Shown: positions 22,646 to 33,938, counted from the first letter of the stretch. The stretch is DNA of 64,000 bases from Gracilaria domingensis (GCA_022539475.1 VCMS01000003.1:497199-561198), one strand, 5' to 3'. Notes: generated from the letters alone by a model not told the origin. Program-made: numbers and translations.

Positions 22646-22653
22646 TATAAATA
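22646..22653 (+). promoter_or_regulatory. TATA box
   Basis: TATAAATA about 95 bp before the ATG of the small secreted-protein candidate at 22748. This is one of the better TATA boxes in the gene-poor stretch and argues that something is transcribed here. Confidence 0.45.
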
Positions 22654-22747
22654 CCCCTTCCCTCTTCACACCTTCATCGCACGAGCTGAATTCATCACCC
22701 CACGAGCGATCTCTCCTGTTGACCGCCAAACATCATCTGCAGGAGCA

Positions 22748-22969
22748 ATGCAAGTTGCGTTTCTTATCCTCGGGGTTTTCATTTCGTTTTCTTCTGAGTT
22801 AAACGAAGTGGCATTATGTGGAAAGAACGAGTCGTGTCTCATGTCGAACGAAGATGAGATAGAACGCGCGTTTCTTCCCAGAAACGAAACGATGTTGTTT
22901 TGGGTGCATGTCGACAAGAAAGAGAATGGAAACCTTTGGGCTAAGGCAATGTGGCATTCCACAACCTAA
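22748..22969 (+). CDS. Small secreted protein candidate
   Basis: 73 aa starting with a likely signal peptide (MQVAFLILGVFISFSSELN), followed by a short polar part with two Cys and two N-glycosylation-type sites (NES, NET). A TATA box lies about 95 bp upstream. After the stop the same frame reopens (to 23227) with a stretch of similar character (for example FITLWVTTLEDGD against MLFWVHVDKKENG). The gene may therefore be broken, or spliced in a way I cannot define. No known family. Confidence 0.35.
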   Translation: MQVAFLILGVFISFSSELNEVALCGKNESCLMSNEDEIERAFLPRNETMLFWVHVDKKENGNLWAKAMWHSTT

Positions 22970-23958
22970 TTTCCCACCCCTTGAACTTTGTCTGTTATCC
23001 GAGAAGTGTTCAGCATAGACAGAAAGTTCATCACACTGTGGGTAACTACGTTAGAAGACGGAGACATAGAACAAAAAGGGGTGGAGTTGAAGAGTGTTCA
23101 AAGGAGCAAAAGATCGTCAAAAAGGTCTCAAGAATTTGGGTCTTCGACACTTGGAAAAAAGTATGACGTCAAATTTGATGACGTTTTATTGCAAAGCATC
23201 GACGACATTGCTGTGGAACAGAGCTGAAAAATATTCCAACGGTTCTGTTGGCACTTTGACCAATTGTACTGCGTTCGCTTGCCCTGCATTGTACAACGAG
23301 TTTGTTCTCTGGAAGGTAAGTTATCCTTATCCCACACTGAACATAGCCCTCCTAATCCAGTATTATTAGGGGATTTAGACCCTCTTCGTTCCTGCGCTTC
23401 CGCTAGGGGGATTTGGGTCTTTACGTAGGGTAGGGGTCTTTTAGGGGGAATGACCCTCCTAGAGAACAAAGCTTTGGTGTTTTTAGGGGTTATTTTTTCG
23501 ATCCAGTATACCTTCCTGGAACCAACTGGGAACGAACCATGCGCTGTACCCTTCGCCGGATAGCCTTTACAATTGTAGATATGCTACTGGATGTGAAGCG
23601 TTTCTCTGAATCAATGCTAGCTCTAGAAGCGCCTTTGTAAGAAGTTATCATCATAAGATGATCTCAACCATACGTCGTCATTGAATGCACATGCCTGCCT
23701 GCATGCGTGGCGGCACCATTCACAGTATGTGGCTCAAACAAATTCGCAAAATGTGACAGCAATCTCTATCATGAATGGTGTGGGCCTAGAAGGACAAGTT
23801 ACACATGTACCCAGGGGTATCCTTACATACTAAGTTGGTCTTTTGGAGGCACGATGTGGCTTCTATTTAACTGCCGCCAGATCTCATCTAAGACCCTTGC
23901 AAACCCCATCAAAGTACCAACATTCGCACTTTCCTGAGGTCCAACTGAATCGCTTATC

Positions 23959-24357
23959 ATGGCTGTTTCTAAACTTCTTTCTGTGTGCGCCGTCGCTATT
24001 CTCACTTTCGCTTTGGCCGTTGCAACCCCTGTTCTTGAAGATGAACAAACTAAGCCAGGTTTCGCCTTCGAACAGCACATGGAAAGAATATCAAGTTTTT
24101 GTGGCTTCTCGAACATTTTTAACATCGCGAGATGTGGCTGTTACTATCGTTGGATCTCCTCCTCCAGCTCTCGAAGAAGTTCAGACAGGCTCATCTCACT
24201 GTGCACTACATTCATTGAGTCTAATCCTTCGACCCTAAGCTCATATTGTAACCCTTACCGTAGTCGAGGTTCGATCGACGTTTCGCGACTCAACTCGGAC
24301 CTTCGCAGCGCTGATAGATGCCTCCCGCAGTACGGAATTCCTTCAGTTCTTTCTTAA
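23959..24357 (+). CDS. Small cysteine-containing secreted protein
   Basis: 132 aa starting at a true ATG (tcatcATGg) with a textbook signal peptide (MAVSKLLSVCAVAILTFALA, cleavage probably near ATP). The mature part has six cysteines (SFCGF, RCGC, LCTT, SYCN, RCLP), enough for three disulfides, with many Ser and Arg. This is the form of a small secreted or cell-wall protein or defence peptide. No family is recognised. A weak TATTTAA lies about 90 bp upstream. Confidence 0.6.
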   Translation: MAVSKLLSVCAVAILTFALAVATPVLEDEQTKPGFAFEQHMERISSFCGFSNIFNIARCGCYYRWISSSSSRRSSDRLISLCTTFIESNPSTLSSYCNPYRSRGSIDVSRLNSDLRSADRCLPQYGIPSVLS

Positions 24358-25807
24358 CGGACAAATTCACATTTCGCGGCAGTTGGTAATTAGCTTTCAT
24401 CAGCTGCCTTCGGCTCTTTTTATTTACGCGGACAACCAGGCTGGTTCAATGAACCAGCCCGTGAGAGTATTAAATTTCCTTCGGTTTAGTAAAAACGCCA
24501 GCTCGCATTTCTTGTGGTCTTTGCAAACGGTTGTTTCCCACATTTGTCCCGCATTTGGGCATCCGAAGTTTGCCTTTTGGTACGGACGGTACCGCACGAG
24601 CGTGATTTATCAGCGTTTCCTGACGGGAGCTTGAGAGGGAGAGTTTAGGGTTTGGCAACAAAATATGATATCGCTTGCGACAGAAAAAAAAGAAAATCAG
24701 TGAATTGATCCTAATAACCACAAATGCTTCGGAAGCGATTTCGCCATCCCTGTCCGTTGGTAACAATAACAAACACCTGGCACAAGCCTGCCAAGCTAGG
24801 CCGGCATACTACAAACCAAGCAGGTAGAACGGTTGTGTGGAAACTTTTGACAGGAAAAGCCCTCCATTTCATAACGACAAATAGAAAGGTACGACAACAC
24901 GTCTTCCGGTCTTTGTTTTTAATGTGCCTTCACTCGCACTAAAGGATTAAAAGCACAGTATTTCAGCAGATGAAGCAATTACGGTGATGTGGCAGCAGTT
25001 ATGATACCACAGAGGGAAGCTTGGAACATATCAAAGACTTGTGAAGATGACGCTGGAACTGAGGGCGAAGTTACTTCTCGACTGTGTGCCGCCAGAGGGT
25101 AGAAGGCTAACGGAATTCAAAAGTTGAAGCTTCGGCGGTGTCTAACCAGACCTTATAGACGCAAATGTTTTACAACGTCCAATGAGAGATGGGAAACGCT
25201 GTGAGGCCGCTCTCGCGTCAATGCTCATAAAGTCTGTTTGGCTGAGCGACTTAACTTCATCTCCAAGCTACAGTATCGCTTTGCGGTGAAAGAATTTGTG
25301 TTCGGGATCAAGTTGGTTTAGACAGCCATGTCTAAGATGTCGCGCAGCAAAGCACACTTTCACTGGGCAGAAGACATACTGTTCCCGGATAGTCTGGGAA
25401 GGTTTTTGGTGTTCACGCAACTTCCGAGAGAGCATAGCCGCTTCCAGCATCAAACATCGACAGTCCTAAGGATTCCTTCTCCTGTTATATTGTTGAAATT
25501 GTACTCGATTGCCTTTGGCATCAGTTCCATCAAATCCTGGATCACTTTTTACCTTACGTTTTAGCAACTCACCTCGATTGGGAAACGCAAATAACCGAAG
25601 TATCATGGGCTTTAAGACAGGCAGGTTGCTGTTTCTTCTCCTAGTCTGCTTCGCCTGAGAGCATCGCGCCGTGTTCTTGGACTTACCGAGTGCTTGTTAC
25701 ACGTCAAAACGAACTTCAGTTATGATTTCTTGACCTACTCGTCTCACATCTCTCCCAGAGCTCGGTGGCAAGTGGATTGCAGGCGTTCCACTACATAAAT
25801 GGCGCGT
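24358..25807. other. Intergenic region, nothing identified
   Basis: Only short frames without family resemblance or good starts. No RNA gene or clear repeat was seen. Confidence 0.5.
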
Positions 25808-27085
25808 TCATGGGACGTCTTGTGTGTCAAAATTCAGAGTAGATCTGCAAGAAACACAATCAAGTGGAACCACGTTTGAGGCTACACGAGCGTTACCGGC
25901 GAGCGGCCCTAGCACGCAGTCATCGCGAATGATATCCTTCATGACCACGTAAGCAACATCATCAAACGAAGTGAAGAACGAATTGATCAATACGCGCAAC
26001 AGCACCAACGATACGGCAAGTATGGCCACAGCTCCTTGGGGGAAGCGATTGGAAACCATCACACTGATGACAATGCCGGGTCTCCTCTCATACGTACTGC
26101 CTTTCACAAAAACAAACGGCGCTGAAGTTGAATTGAGCACAACATCCATCCTGCGTAGCTGCGACACGAGAGCACTGGCAAGCTGTTCATGCGGTGCCGT
26201 AAAGATTTCTTGGTCCTGAAACTCAAAATTAATCACGCCGACATCCTTAGAATGCACTGCCATCTGCTCCGCGAACGTCGGAAGCGAGCGGTTAAGCATA
26301 CCCTCAGCGACAACCTGAAGCAATTGGACAATACCGCCGCCACGCGTATTCCATCTAAACGGTGCAACTTCCAACCGTCCCTGCCCAATGGTTCTGATCG
26401 ACATGGATAACGTCACAGCGGTGACTATGGTGCTGCTCGTCGATCTAATGGAGAAGATGTGTGTGTTGTCTGTGACACTTGTCCTCAAGACAAGGGAATC
26501 TACAGCTGAAGCACCTATGGTTTCCGTGCTTTCCCCAGAAACGCATTTGAGCACAGCCGCCGCCTTACGAACTCCGCGTGCATGTATGAAAAAATCATCG
26601 CAACCAGGTATCACGTCTCTCGTACGCGGTGCGTTGGTAGTGGTGCCAAGCTTCGGGTCAAAACGGGCAGACGCTGCTGTTATGGGCGTAAACACAGAAG
26701 TACCTGCAATAATCACAACAAGCTCAACAATAACAAGCGCCACAGCTGTGAAACAAGCCGTGACAAAAGCGATAATGTATCTGGTTCGACAGGGTTTGAC
26801 CCATTTCGTAGATGGTTCACGGCATGCACGAGTTTTCTTGAAACATAGCGACGACAAGTGGTGGTGAATGAAGCTGAGCGTGCGTGCTCTGTGAAAGACG
26901 ACAAAGCGGTGCATGGCAGTGTTTTGAAGCGTTGGCGTGGCGTACATGAGTGCTTGGAAGATGATTCCCAGCTCTACAAGGATGATGAGAGTGAGAATTC
27001 CATGGACGAAGTCGTTGACCACATCGTTCGTAGAGAAGCGATTGAATATTGACGTGGGTTCAACGGAGAACGGTGCGACTTGCAT
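25808..27085 (-). CDS. Unknown three-helix membrane protein, paralog A
   Basis: 425 aa from the ATG at 27085. The frame continues to an ATG at 27178 and a TTG at 27205, but the start chosen aligns with the paralog at 27804. Hydrophobic segments: about 25-47 (GILTLIILVELGIIFQALMY), about 107-130 (FVTACFTAVALVIVELVVII) and near the C-terminus (GAVAILAVSLVLLRVLI). The stretch between the last two, about 230 residues with conserved Cys (PGCDDF, LKCVSG) and N-glycosylation sites, is likely the outside domain. No known family. It is head to head with its paralog, 718 bp between starts. Confidence 0.7.
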   Translation of the reverse strand: MQVAPFSVEPTSIFNRFSTNDVVNDFVHGILTLIILVELGIIFQALMYATPTLQNTAMHRFVVFHRARTLSFIHHHLSSLCFKKTRACREPSTKWVKPCRTRYIIAFVTACFTAVALVIVELVVIIAGTSVFTPITAASARFDPKLGTTTNAPRTRDVIPGCDDFFIHARGVRKAAAVLKCVSGESTETIGASAVDSLVLRTSVTDNTHIFSIRSTSSTIVTAVTLSMSIRTIGQGRLEVAPFRWNTRGGGIVQLLQVVAEGMLNRSLPTFAEQMAVHSKDVGVINFEFQDQEIFTAPHEQLASALVSQLRRMDVVLNSTSAPFVFVKGSTYERRPGIVISVMVSNRFPQGAVAILAVSLVLLRVLINSFFTSFDDVAYVVMKDIIRDDCVLGPLAGNARVASNVVPLDCVSCRSTLNFDTQDVP

Positions 27086-27803
27086 GATGAAGTGGTGAAG
27101 AAGCAACTGATTGTGATGGATCGGTGCGGAGCTATGCTGTTTGTGTTGGACGATTGAGACGCGTAACGTGGATGACATCCATAGTTGTTTTCTGGCGGGT
27201 GTCAATCAAGATATTGCTTCAAGTGCAAAATCAAATGGAAGAGCGTCTCACATCTTGATGAGATGCTGTGGGAGAGAAATGACGCGAGGCATAAGTCCAC
27301 GAAGGTATCTACCGTGAACCGGGAAGAGGACTGGAACCCAAAAATGACTGCTAACTGGAGGTCAACGTGGCTGAGACGCTCCGATAAATTTGGGCCGCGC
27401 TCTTTTGAGCAGTCGTCAGCATTAATCTCAACAGAAAGTAAGGGATCCTACATTCCGTTCCCTTGCAGCAAAACCAAAGGTAGGTAGGCGATTACTTCGT
27501 CGGAAGTCCGCAAAGGCTATCAAGGATAACCGTCATAGCAGTTCGGAGCTAACTCCCAATGCTATGAAGGCATCTCTCGAGAGCACTTCCGTTCCAATTC
27601 ATTGCTCTCCTTTTCTTACATAAACATCAAATCGCACCCTTGTAACTTATTGCATGTTGACAGCACCGCGTCTGCAGTAACCAAAGTTAACTCCCTTATC
27701 CTTTGTCAACATTCGCCTCGCAGCGAGCTTCACGGAATGCAAATCCCTACTCTCCCCTCGGCGTGCCACCTCCCTAACCTGGTTAGCGGAACAAAGAAGA
27801 AGC

Positions 27804-29270
27804 ATGTCATCTGCCATGTTCTACCCACCCGGGGCATCCTACTTCAATCGCTTTGTCACCGGAGATACAGAAAACGCGATCGTAGGCGGGCTCTTGGTTC
27901 TTCTCATCATGCTACTCCTCGAGGACACAGCGAGACTCATTCTCTTCCCGTCCAACACTCTCAACAAACGTGCCATCGACAGATACATCATATTCTCACG
28001 TCTGTCTTCTATGCGCGGTCTCACCCGTCTGTTCACAGGCCGCGAGTGGCCCTCGCACCTCATATCAGAGCAGCAACAGCGCAAATGCTTCGCATCGAAA
28101 CCTCATCTGGAAGTCTCACACTCCTGTGACCATCTTCCATATGCGCACCAAGCCATCAACTCCACTTCCACAGGTGTACCCTCGCTTCCGCTCGTCAAGC
28201 ACAACTTCTCCAAGCTTCTTCTACCGGCCACCGCACGTGCCGTGCTTCTGCTCATTGAGTTTGGTGCCATCTACGCCGGCACGAACAGATTGCATGACGT
28301 CAACACACAAGTCGGTTTCGACTGTCGCCTAGCCCGACCCTCATCGTCAACACCCAAACTCCCCCTAGCACTCACCAACAGCACCTGTGACAATTTCCTT
28401 GGTCCCGCGCGTGCCGAAAGCAACACAGGCGAGTTGTTACGTTGCGTCTCCACGTTTTCCATATCCGTTCCACCCCACATCGGCGACGGCAACATGTCGG
28501 TTGCTTTTGTGTTTGATGCAGAGGGTAATCAACATGTGTTACGCATCGAACGCGATGCCGAGTTCAGTATTACAAACTTGCGAATACAAGTTATGATCAA
28601 CTCGCTTAGTCGTGACGTGCTTCATCAGGCGCCATTGCGTCCGGACCTGCAGTTTGAGCACAGTGTAGAGGTGTTCAAATCGATCATCAGCGACGCTCTC
28701 AACACGCTAGGTGTCGAATTTGAAGGAAACTTGACTCTATTCCGCGAAGGTAGCGAATCAGGCATTTTTGCCTCCTCGTACGGCAAGATCTATATGGTGT
28801 ATTCTCAACTTCTGCCAACAAATGTGTCCCAAGATGTTATGGCCAGCGCACTGACAGATGAGCTGAGAGCACTGCCGTTGGAAAGAAACTCATCCGGTGC
28901 GCCCTGGGTACATGATGGTGACAATGGGTACTCAAGGAATGGCTCTGCCGTAATCGCTACCATAGGGCTTAACCGCATTGCACATGGAACTTTACTCATT
29001 ATGATAGCAGTGCTATGGCTTTTGCGGTTAGTTATGACGAACTGGTTTGGCGTCGGGTTCGAAGAAGCAGGTTATCTTATGTCTCAGATGGTTCTAGAAG
29101 ATCATTTTGACGATCGCTGCAGTCAGGGGTCATATGCCCCCAAATGGCATGCGGCTGAATTGCGCCTCACGCGTTTCGCGCTTGGACGTACGGGTCATTT
29201 TGGGTATACACGTACAGATGAGAAACAAGTTGTGGTTTCCAGCTTTGAGGGATGCGACGAAGTGATCTGA
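27804..29270 (+). CDS. Unknown three-helix membrane protein, paralog B
   Basis: 488 aa from a true ATG. It is the divergent paralog of the gene at 25808-27085. The N-terminal parts align over SYFNRFVTGDTENAI/SIFNRFSTNDVVNDF, RAIDRYIIFSR/TAMHRFVVFHR and the first helix. The outside domains share a Cys pair (NSTCDNF, LLRCVST). The last helix and tail align (GTLLIMIAVLWLLRLVMTNW; then EEAGYLMSQMVLEDHF). The topology is two N-terminal helices, a large glycosylatable domain, one helix and a cytosolic tail. Unknown function. The symmetrical pair suggests inverted duplication with a shared promoter. Confidence 0.72.
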   Translation: MSSAMFYPPGASYFNRFVTGDTENAIVGGLLVLLIMLLLEDTARLILFPSNTLNKRAIDRYIIFSRLSSMRGLTRLFTGREWPSHLISEQQQRKCFASKPHLEVSHSCDHLPYAHQAINSTSTGVPSLPLVKHNFSKLLLPATARAVLLLIEFGAIYAGTNRLHDVNTQVGFDCRLARPSSSTPKLPLALTNSTCDNFLGPARAESNTGELLRCVSTFSISVPPHIGDGNMSVAFVFDAEGNQHVLRIERDAEFSITNLRIQVMINSLSRDVLHQAPLRPDLQFEHSVEVFKSIISDALNTLGVEFEGNLTLFREGSESGIFASSYGKIYMVYSQLLPTNVSQDVMASALTDELRALPLERNSSGAPWVHDGDNGYSRNGSAVIATIGLNRIAHGTLLIMIAVLWLLRLVMTNWFGVGFEEAGYLMSQMVLEDHFDDRCSQGSYAPKWHAAELRLTRFALGRTGHFGYTRTDEKQVVVSSFEGCDEVI

Positions 29271-30248
29271 CCCTATGGACAATGTGACATACTGAAATCG
29301 TCGTCGAAGTTACCAACACATCAACAAAGAACGGCATTTTCTATATGGATTTTTGTCCCTATGGCCAAACTAAGGGAAATCCATCGCGAGAGAATTGTGA
29401 AGTTTGTCCTTGTCCATACTCTGAACTTGAGCGCGGAGGCCGCAGTCCTATCATCATCATGAACTCATTTATTTCATCATCAAGGACAAGGATCACAAAT
29501 CTGTTGACCCGCTTTCCGAGAGATGGGGAGAAGATGCGGGCGGGGTTGCTGCCCTTCATTCAGATTAGCTGTTCCTGGCTACGGATTTACGAAGGTATTC
29601 AGTGTGTTATACAGCGTAGATATTATCCGGAACACAAGATCGTACTTGAGTCACAGATTCTTCAATAAGAGGATTCCCTGTTACCGAATTCTCTCTCATT
29701 GTTTTGATCACGGTAACATAACTGTATGTAACTGTACGGCTGCCAATTGCGCAACTTTTTGGTAACGATGTCACTGCAAAACAGTCCTGTTTTGCCACAT
29801 CTCGCCATTCTGGCATCATTCTTCCTCGAGTTGACCTCGTCTTAAGTCTTCTTGTATAAAAGTGAGCTTTGGTGCAAGGCTTCCGCTTCGATGCTCCAAT
29901 AGACAAGCCCAAAGGCCACCTCCCCGCGCCAGATTGGTTGCAATCGGTTTCATATAAACTAACTTCTGCAGCTTTTTCTGCACAAAACCTTCTTCGTGCT
30001 GTCCTTCTTTCTTTGTGTATCGAATACACATTATGACCACTGAAAGCGGAAGCAATACAGCGTTGCCGCCAAACCTGGTGTTTCGCTGACCAAACCGAAA
30101 CACCAAAACAGCTGCTTCCGCGCCAAAAGCAATGGACAATAGACTATAAAAGAACTTGAGTTATGAGCAATTCTCTCTGTTGTTTGCAACACCACAACCC
30201 ACTTGATCTTGCAACAATACCAAATGCCGCTTGATCGTGACTGGTTCG
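29271..30248. other. Intergenic region, nothing identified
   Basis: Short frames only. The right part probably belongs to the decayed pogo-like transposon that follows. Confidence 0.45.
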
Positions 30249-31172
30249 CAAAGCAGTATGGGATTACTTTAATGAACCCACTCAAACCTATGCAGGCATT
30301 GGCAAACAATTTGGCCTTACGTGTGGACAAATCAAGCAAAGTTGAATTCCCGTCTTGTACAGTCTAAAAAAAACCAACCCGTTCATTACGTAGATAATGT
30401 TCTGACCTATCGTCCAGGAGGTTGCACTCCAGCATTGACTGAGAATAAAGAATAAAACATTGTGAAAGCATTTCACTACTACGCACGTCAAACCACTCCC
30501 ATAACCAGGCAGGGCTTCTGTGATCTCACGAAGAAACACGTCAAGCTTCTTCTGGCATCGCGACAGAGATCCATTCCCTTCAAAAACGGGCGACCCTTTC
30601 AAGCCTGGATCCAAACCTTTTAACCTCGTCACACGTATCTACAATTCAAAAGTGTGCAAATCATGGGCGACAAGAGAGTCAACGCAGTCACCAAGAAAGT
30701 TTTGTCCGAACATGTTTGCCGTATCAATTCCGTCATCGATCGATACAATATCCGAGATTCCCGTCTTATCTTTCACGTTGATGAAACCAAAATCGCTTTC
30801 AAGCGAATTGTTGGTCGAAGTCAACGAAACGACATTGCTCTAACCGATAAGCATTTAGTTCAAACACTGCTACGCATTCAAGAAAACCTCGATCATGTTA
30901 CTGTGATGCCAGTAATCTCTGCTGGTGAAGAATGCCGCACTAAAAGAATTTCTATTTACGGCACACAGGCCCATTTTCGCCCGGTTCTAGGTCTTTTTCA
31001 AACGCTGCATGACTTCTGTTTTAATGCGCATATGTTTCGGCGTACACCCGCTGGCTTTGACAGCGCTATATTTATGGAATGGGTTAAGAAGTTTGTGGAA
31101 GAACTCAAACACCATCGCTTCAAAGAAGACTATGTCTTGTTGATTTTAGACGTCTTCAGAGCTCATGTTTAG
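30249..31172 (+). pseudogene. Decayed pogo/Tigger-like (Tc1-mariner superfamily) transposase
   Basis: The longest intact piece runs from the ATG at 30663 to 31172. It shows the DDE-type core: FHVDETKI (first catalytic Asp), DHVTVMPVISAGEECRTK, and LLILDVFRAHV (second Asp), where it stops. Upstream, in the same frame, the typical linker of this family (SIPFKNGRPFQAWIQTF) is interrupted by a TAA at 30621-30623. Still further up is a possible helix-turn-helix stretch around 30250-30330 with more stops. The third catalytic residue is absent because the frame is truncated. It is an old, inactive DNA transposon copy. Confidence 0.7.
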
Positions 31173-31439
31173 TATAATGCAGGCCCGTACCAATGGCTGA
31201 CTAACTACCTTCAAATATGTTACAAACTAACTAACTTTGCCTATTAGTCATTTAGTTAGTCACCACTTAATACACGCGTACACGATGTACAACTCAACAT
31301 ATTGTAATACGTGTATATCGGCACGAACGTAGAGCATTAGCATGAAGTACTCTTTAGACCTTTGATCCGTACCGTCGGTACTTCTTATCATCATCCACTC
31401 AATGAAACCTATCACAAGCTGCACCTTCGTGATTTGATC

Positions 31440-32312
31440 ATGCCTACACAAGAGAAAAACAGACCACAGATCGTTCAACTCAGAGCCTCTACTGCAATTT
31501 CTAAGCAGCAACAGCAACAACAGAAGCGTAGAGGACCAAGAAAAGGAAAAGGATCTAGTACAAAGTTTTCTGCTTGGAGTACAATAGCCGCATCCATCAT
31601 GAAAAATGATAATCAACCCAAGTTTCAATGCAGTGTTTGCAAAACAATTCGCAGTGTCAACAAGTCCTATTCTAACAGTAATATTGTCTCACACTACAAG
31701 ACCTATCATGCCTCTTGCTACGCAAAACTGAAAACCGCTCTTGCACAAAATGAAAAAAAAACACACCTACAAAACATTATTTCTCAGGACGTATCTGCGA
31801 CAAAGAAGTATGCATTGCAAGCTCAGCAAATCTTCTTTTCTAACGCATCTACCTCGGAAAAATCTCCACGCAATACATCTAACTATGTTCCTCCCAAAAC
31901 ACTGCAAAGCGTTTCTCCTATCTTGCTTGCATGTAGTAGTGAAATAAGTCTTTCAACTATTAGAACTCCATGCTCTCAGGGCTTGGTCGATCTTCTTGGA
32001 ATTCGCGTCGTGTTCTCTAGTAAGCGATTGCTTGATTCACATTTGGTATCTACATACACAGCAATTTGTAACTTGCTTAAAAGTAGAGTCTCTACAGCAA
32101 AAACGGGATTCTTAACCTTCGATGGTTGGAGTGCTGCTTTGGGTGCACCAATTATGGGCGTGATGTGGCATTTCGTTGATTCAAATTGGAAACTGTGCTC
32201 AATACCCGTTGAAACTCTACGCCTTGAAACGCTACCTAAAAACGGTAAATAAATGTGTGCGGTGCTGAAAAAAACTGTGAACACAAATTTAATCGTTGGC
32301 TCAGAAAATATT
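31440..32312 (+). pseudogene. 5' part of a hAT-family transposase, cut by a retrotransposon
   Basis: From the ATG at 31440 the frame gives 270 aa. A poly-Gln/basic start is followed by a BED-type zinc finger (CSVCKTIRS with SNIVSHYKTYH). The hAT catalytic-domain entry is FLTFDGWSAALGAPIMGVMW followed by DSNWKLCSIPVETLRL. A TAA at 32250-32252 ends the frame. The next bases in another frame (VLKKTVNTNLIVGSEN) look like the continuation, so there is a frameshift. The sequence then meets the first base of an LTR at 32313. The gene is dead: frameshifted, and disrupted by element 2. Confidence 0.75.
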
Positions 32313-33068
32313 TGTAGTGCAACCCATGAGCTGGAAAAGACACCACGAAGACGTTCGGGATCTTCCTCTACGGAGGGAAGCGAAGCGAACAGAGCCTCTC
32401 TGGAATGGCACAACAAGCCGAGTGTGAGACCGGGGCCAAAACGTCACGACAGGGCGATGAGAGTTGAAATAGAAAGGTGGAGCGGAGAAGGGAGTACCAC
32501 GACACGTGGATGTGCAATACCTCGGAAGAGGGTTGGAGGAAAGAAAGGGAAAAGAAAAAGGAGAGCAAGAGCACCACAGGGTGGGGTCTCGCGACAAAGT
32601 GACGAAAAATAACGGCGTACGGCCGGGGCTTTCCCTATACAAGGGCGAACGCGACAAACAGCGCTAAAACACTCCCACAGTTGGGTTCCTTTAGAGGACG
32701 CAGGGTGGATAAACGAACCATGTCAACGGGGAGTCTCTCCGATTAGGAGTCGAGCACCGCCGAAGGCGTGAACGATTAGAACCAAGACCCGTCAGTAGGG
32801 TCACCCTGGTTGGAGAACTTTACTGGGCCCGACGGCGGCGACGCCGGCGCGCTAAGTACTGTTCGCGCTAAAATTAATGAATAATATTAACTAAACATTC
32901 CACAAATTGTGGCGATTCTCCACATGTAGTGGCCAACCTCCCATGACTCACACAATGTGTCCCACGTGTCCTACTCCCATCTCAGTGATGGCTACAGTCA
33001 TATATTCCCCGACCCACACTCACCGCGTAGCGGGAAATTATGAATAGTCTCAAGTAAATACCTCAATC
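32313..33068 (-). repeat. 3' LTR of element 2, larger piece
   Basis: It begins TGTAGTGCAAC on the plus strand. The other end of this LTR, GTTGCACTACA, lies 11.8 kb away at 44851-44861, because element 1 is inserted between. The two ends form a perfect 11-bp terminal inverted repeat, which supports the reconstruction. The total LTR would be about 773 bp. It starts directly after the hAT sequence. Confidence 0.75.
33064..33068. repeat. Target-site duplication CAATC (left copy)
   Basis: CAATC directly precedes LTR A and is repeated directly after LTR B at 44840-44844. A 5-bp duplication is normal for Ty3/gypsy integrases. Confidence 0.9.
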
Positions 33069-33624
33069 TGTGGTGCAAAACCATCGACGGGAAAACAACA
33101 AGCCGCGTCGCGGACGAGCACCTCAGGGTGTTCAGGCCCTGCTCCTTGTGAAGGGCAGTCGAGCGGCAGAACCCTCCGATAGGGCCAACACGAGCCGGGT
33201 GTAAATCCGGGTGGCCCCGATCTGGGCGTGCAGTCGGAGGTAGAAAGGGTAGAATCGGCGTAGGTATCCGGATGGTTCCGGCGAGCCACAGCGAGTGGGG
33301 GTATCCAGCCCAACGGTATGGGACGACAAAAGATCAACAAACGAGCCGCACTGCGGAGCACTGACTCGCGATAAGCGGGAAAACCCCCGAGACAAATAAA
33401 ACAAACCTACAATGTAGGGCAGAGTAGCGAAAGCCGTAAGACGGAAATGAAAACAATAAAATAGATAAGAAAAGTGCCGTGACGACGGATTAGTACTCCT
33501 CAGGGACGGAGATTGGTTGATCAGCCCGGAATTGCGGCGGTATTCCCCAGGATGGGGCTGGTGACCGTGCGCAAGCGGCAAGAAGATCAGAGCCAAAGGC
33601 CTCGTTGAGGTTTACTTCCCGTAC

Positions 33625-33646
33625 AGTGGCGGCAAGTGCCGCCACT
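33625..33646. repeat. 10-bp hairpin beside the LTR TATA box
   Basis: AGTGGCGGCA and TGCCGCCACT are exact reverse complements with an AG spacer. In the element's sense it lies directly after the TATA box (33652 to 33645), that is between TATA and the expected transcription start. LTR B has the same hairpin at 44539-44560. Confidence 0.75.
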
Positions 33647-33652
33647 TATATA
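33645..33652 (-). promoter_or_regulatory. LTR TATA box (element sense)
   Basis: TATATAAG on the minus strand; the equivalent in LTR B, which drives the element, is 44559-44566. TATATA is self-complementary, so it could also serve plus-strand transcription toward the antisense ORF that starts 54 bp after LTR A. Confidence 0.5.
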
Positions 33653-33925
33653 CGGCACTTGAAAATATCAATTAAAATATCTAACTATCCGGCGCTGCCG
33701 GCCAATACACTACAGGTGTGCAACCGTGGCAGGCTTGCCACGGCGCACCCGCTATCGGGCCAACTTGGCACACGTGTGCAGAAATACTACCCTTCCTAGG
33801 CATACCCCAAAATAGGGGCACTACCCCAGTAGCCTCTCATAACCTGAGGTGTCGAAGCCGGTAACGGATCAACAAACTATGAAAAGCACCTCGGTGCATC
33901 CCCACAAAGGGCGTTTTGCTCTACA

Positions 33926-33938
33926 TCTCCCCCTTCTC
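33926..33938 (-). other. Polypurine tract of element 1
   Basis: On the minus strand GAGAAGGGGGAGA ends exactly where LTR A begins (TGTAGAGC). This is the expected primer site for plus-strand DNA synthesis. Confidence 0.85.

Larger units (their letters stand above)
33069..33925 (-). repeat. LTR A (3' LTR of element 1)
   Basis: 857 bp, near-identical to 43983-44839 in direct orientation, from TGTGGTGCAAAAC to TTTTGCTCTACA. It carries a TATA box on the minus strand (33645-33652). Frames of up to 154 aa inside it are not considered genes. Confidence 0.95.

Noticed and set aside
30520-30843. 107-aa plus-strand ORF before the pogo-like transposase
   Set aside because: It is a shadow frame. The transposase residues read in a different phase, interrupted by a TAA.
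33050-33596. ORFs of 103 and 154 aa inside the LTRs (also 43964-44510)
   Set aside because: Conservation between the copies is trivial because they are the two LTRs of one insertion.
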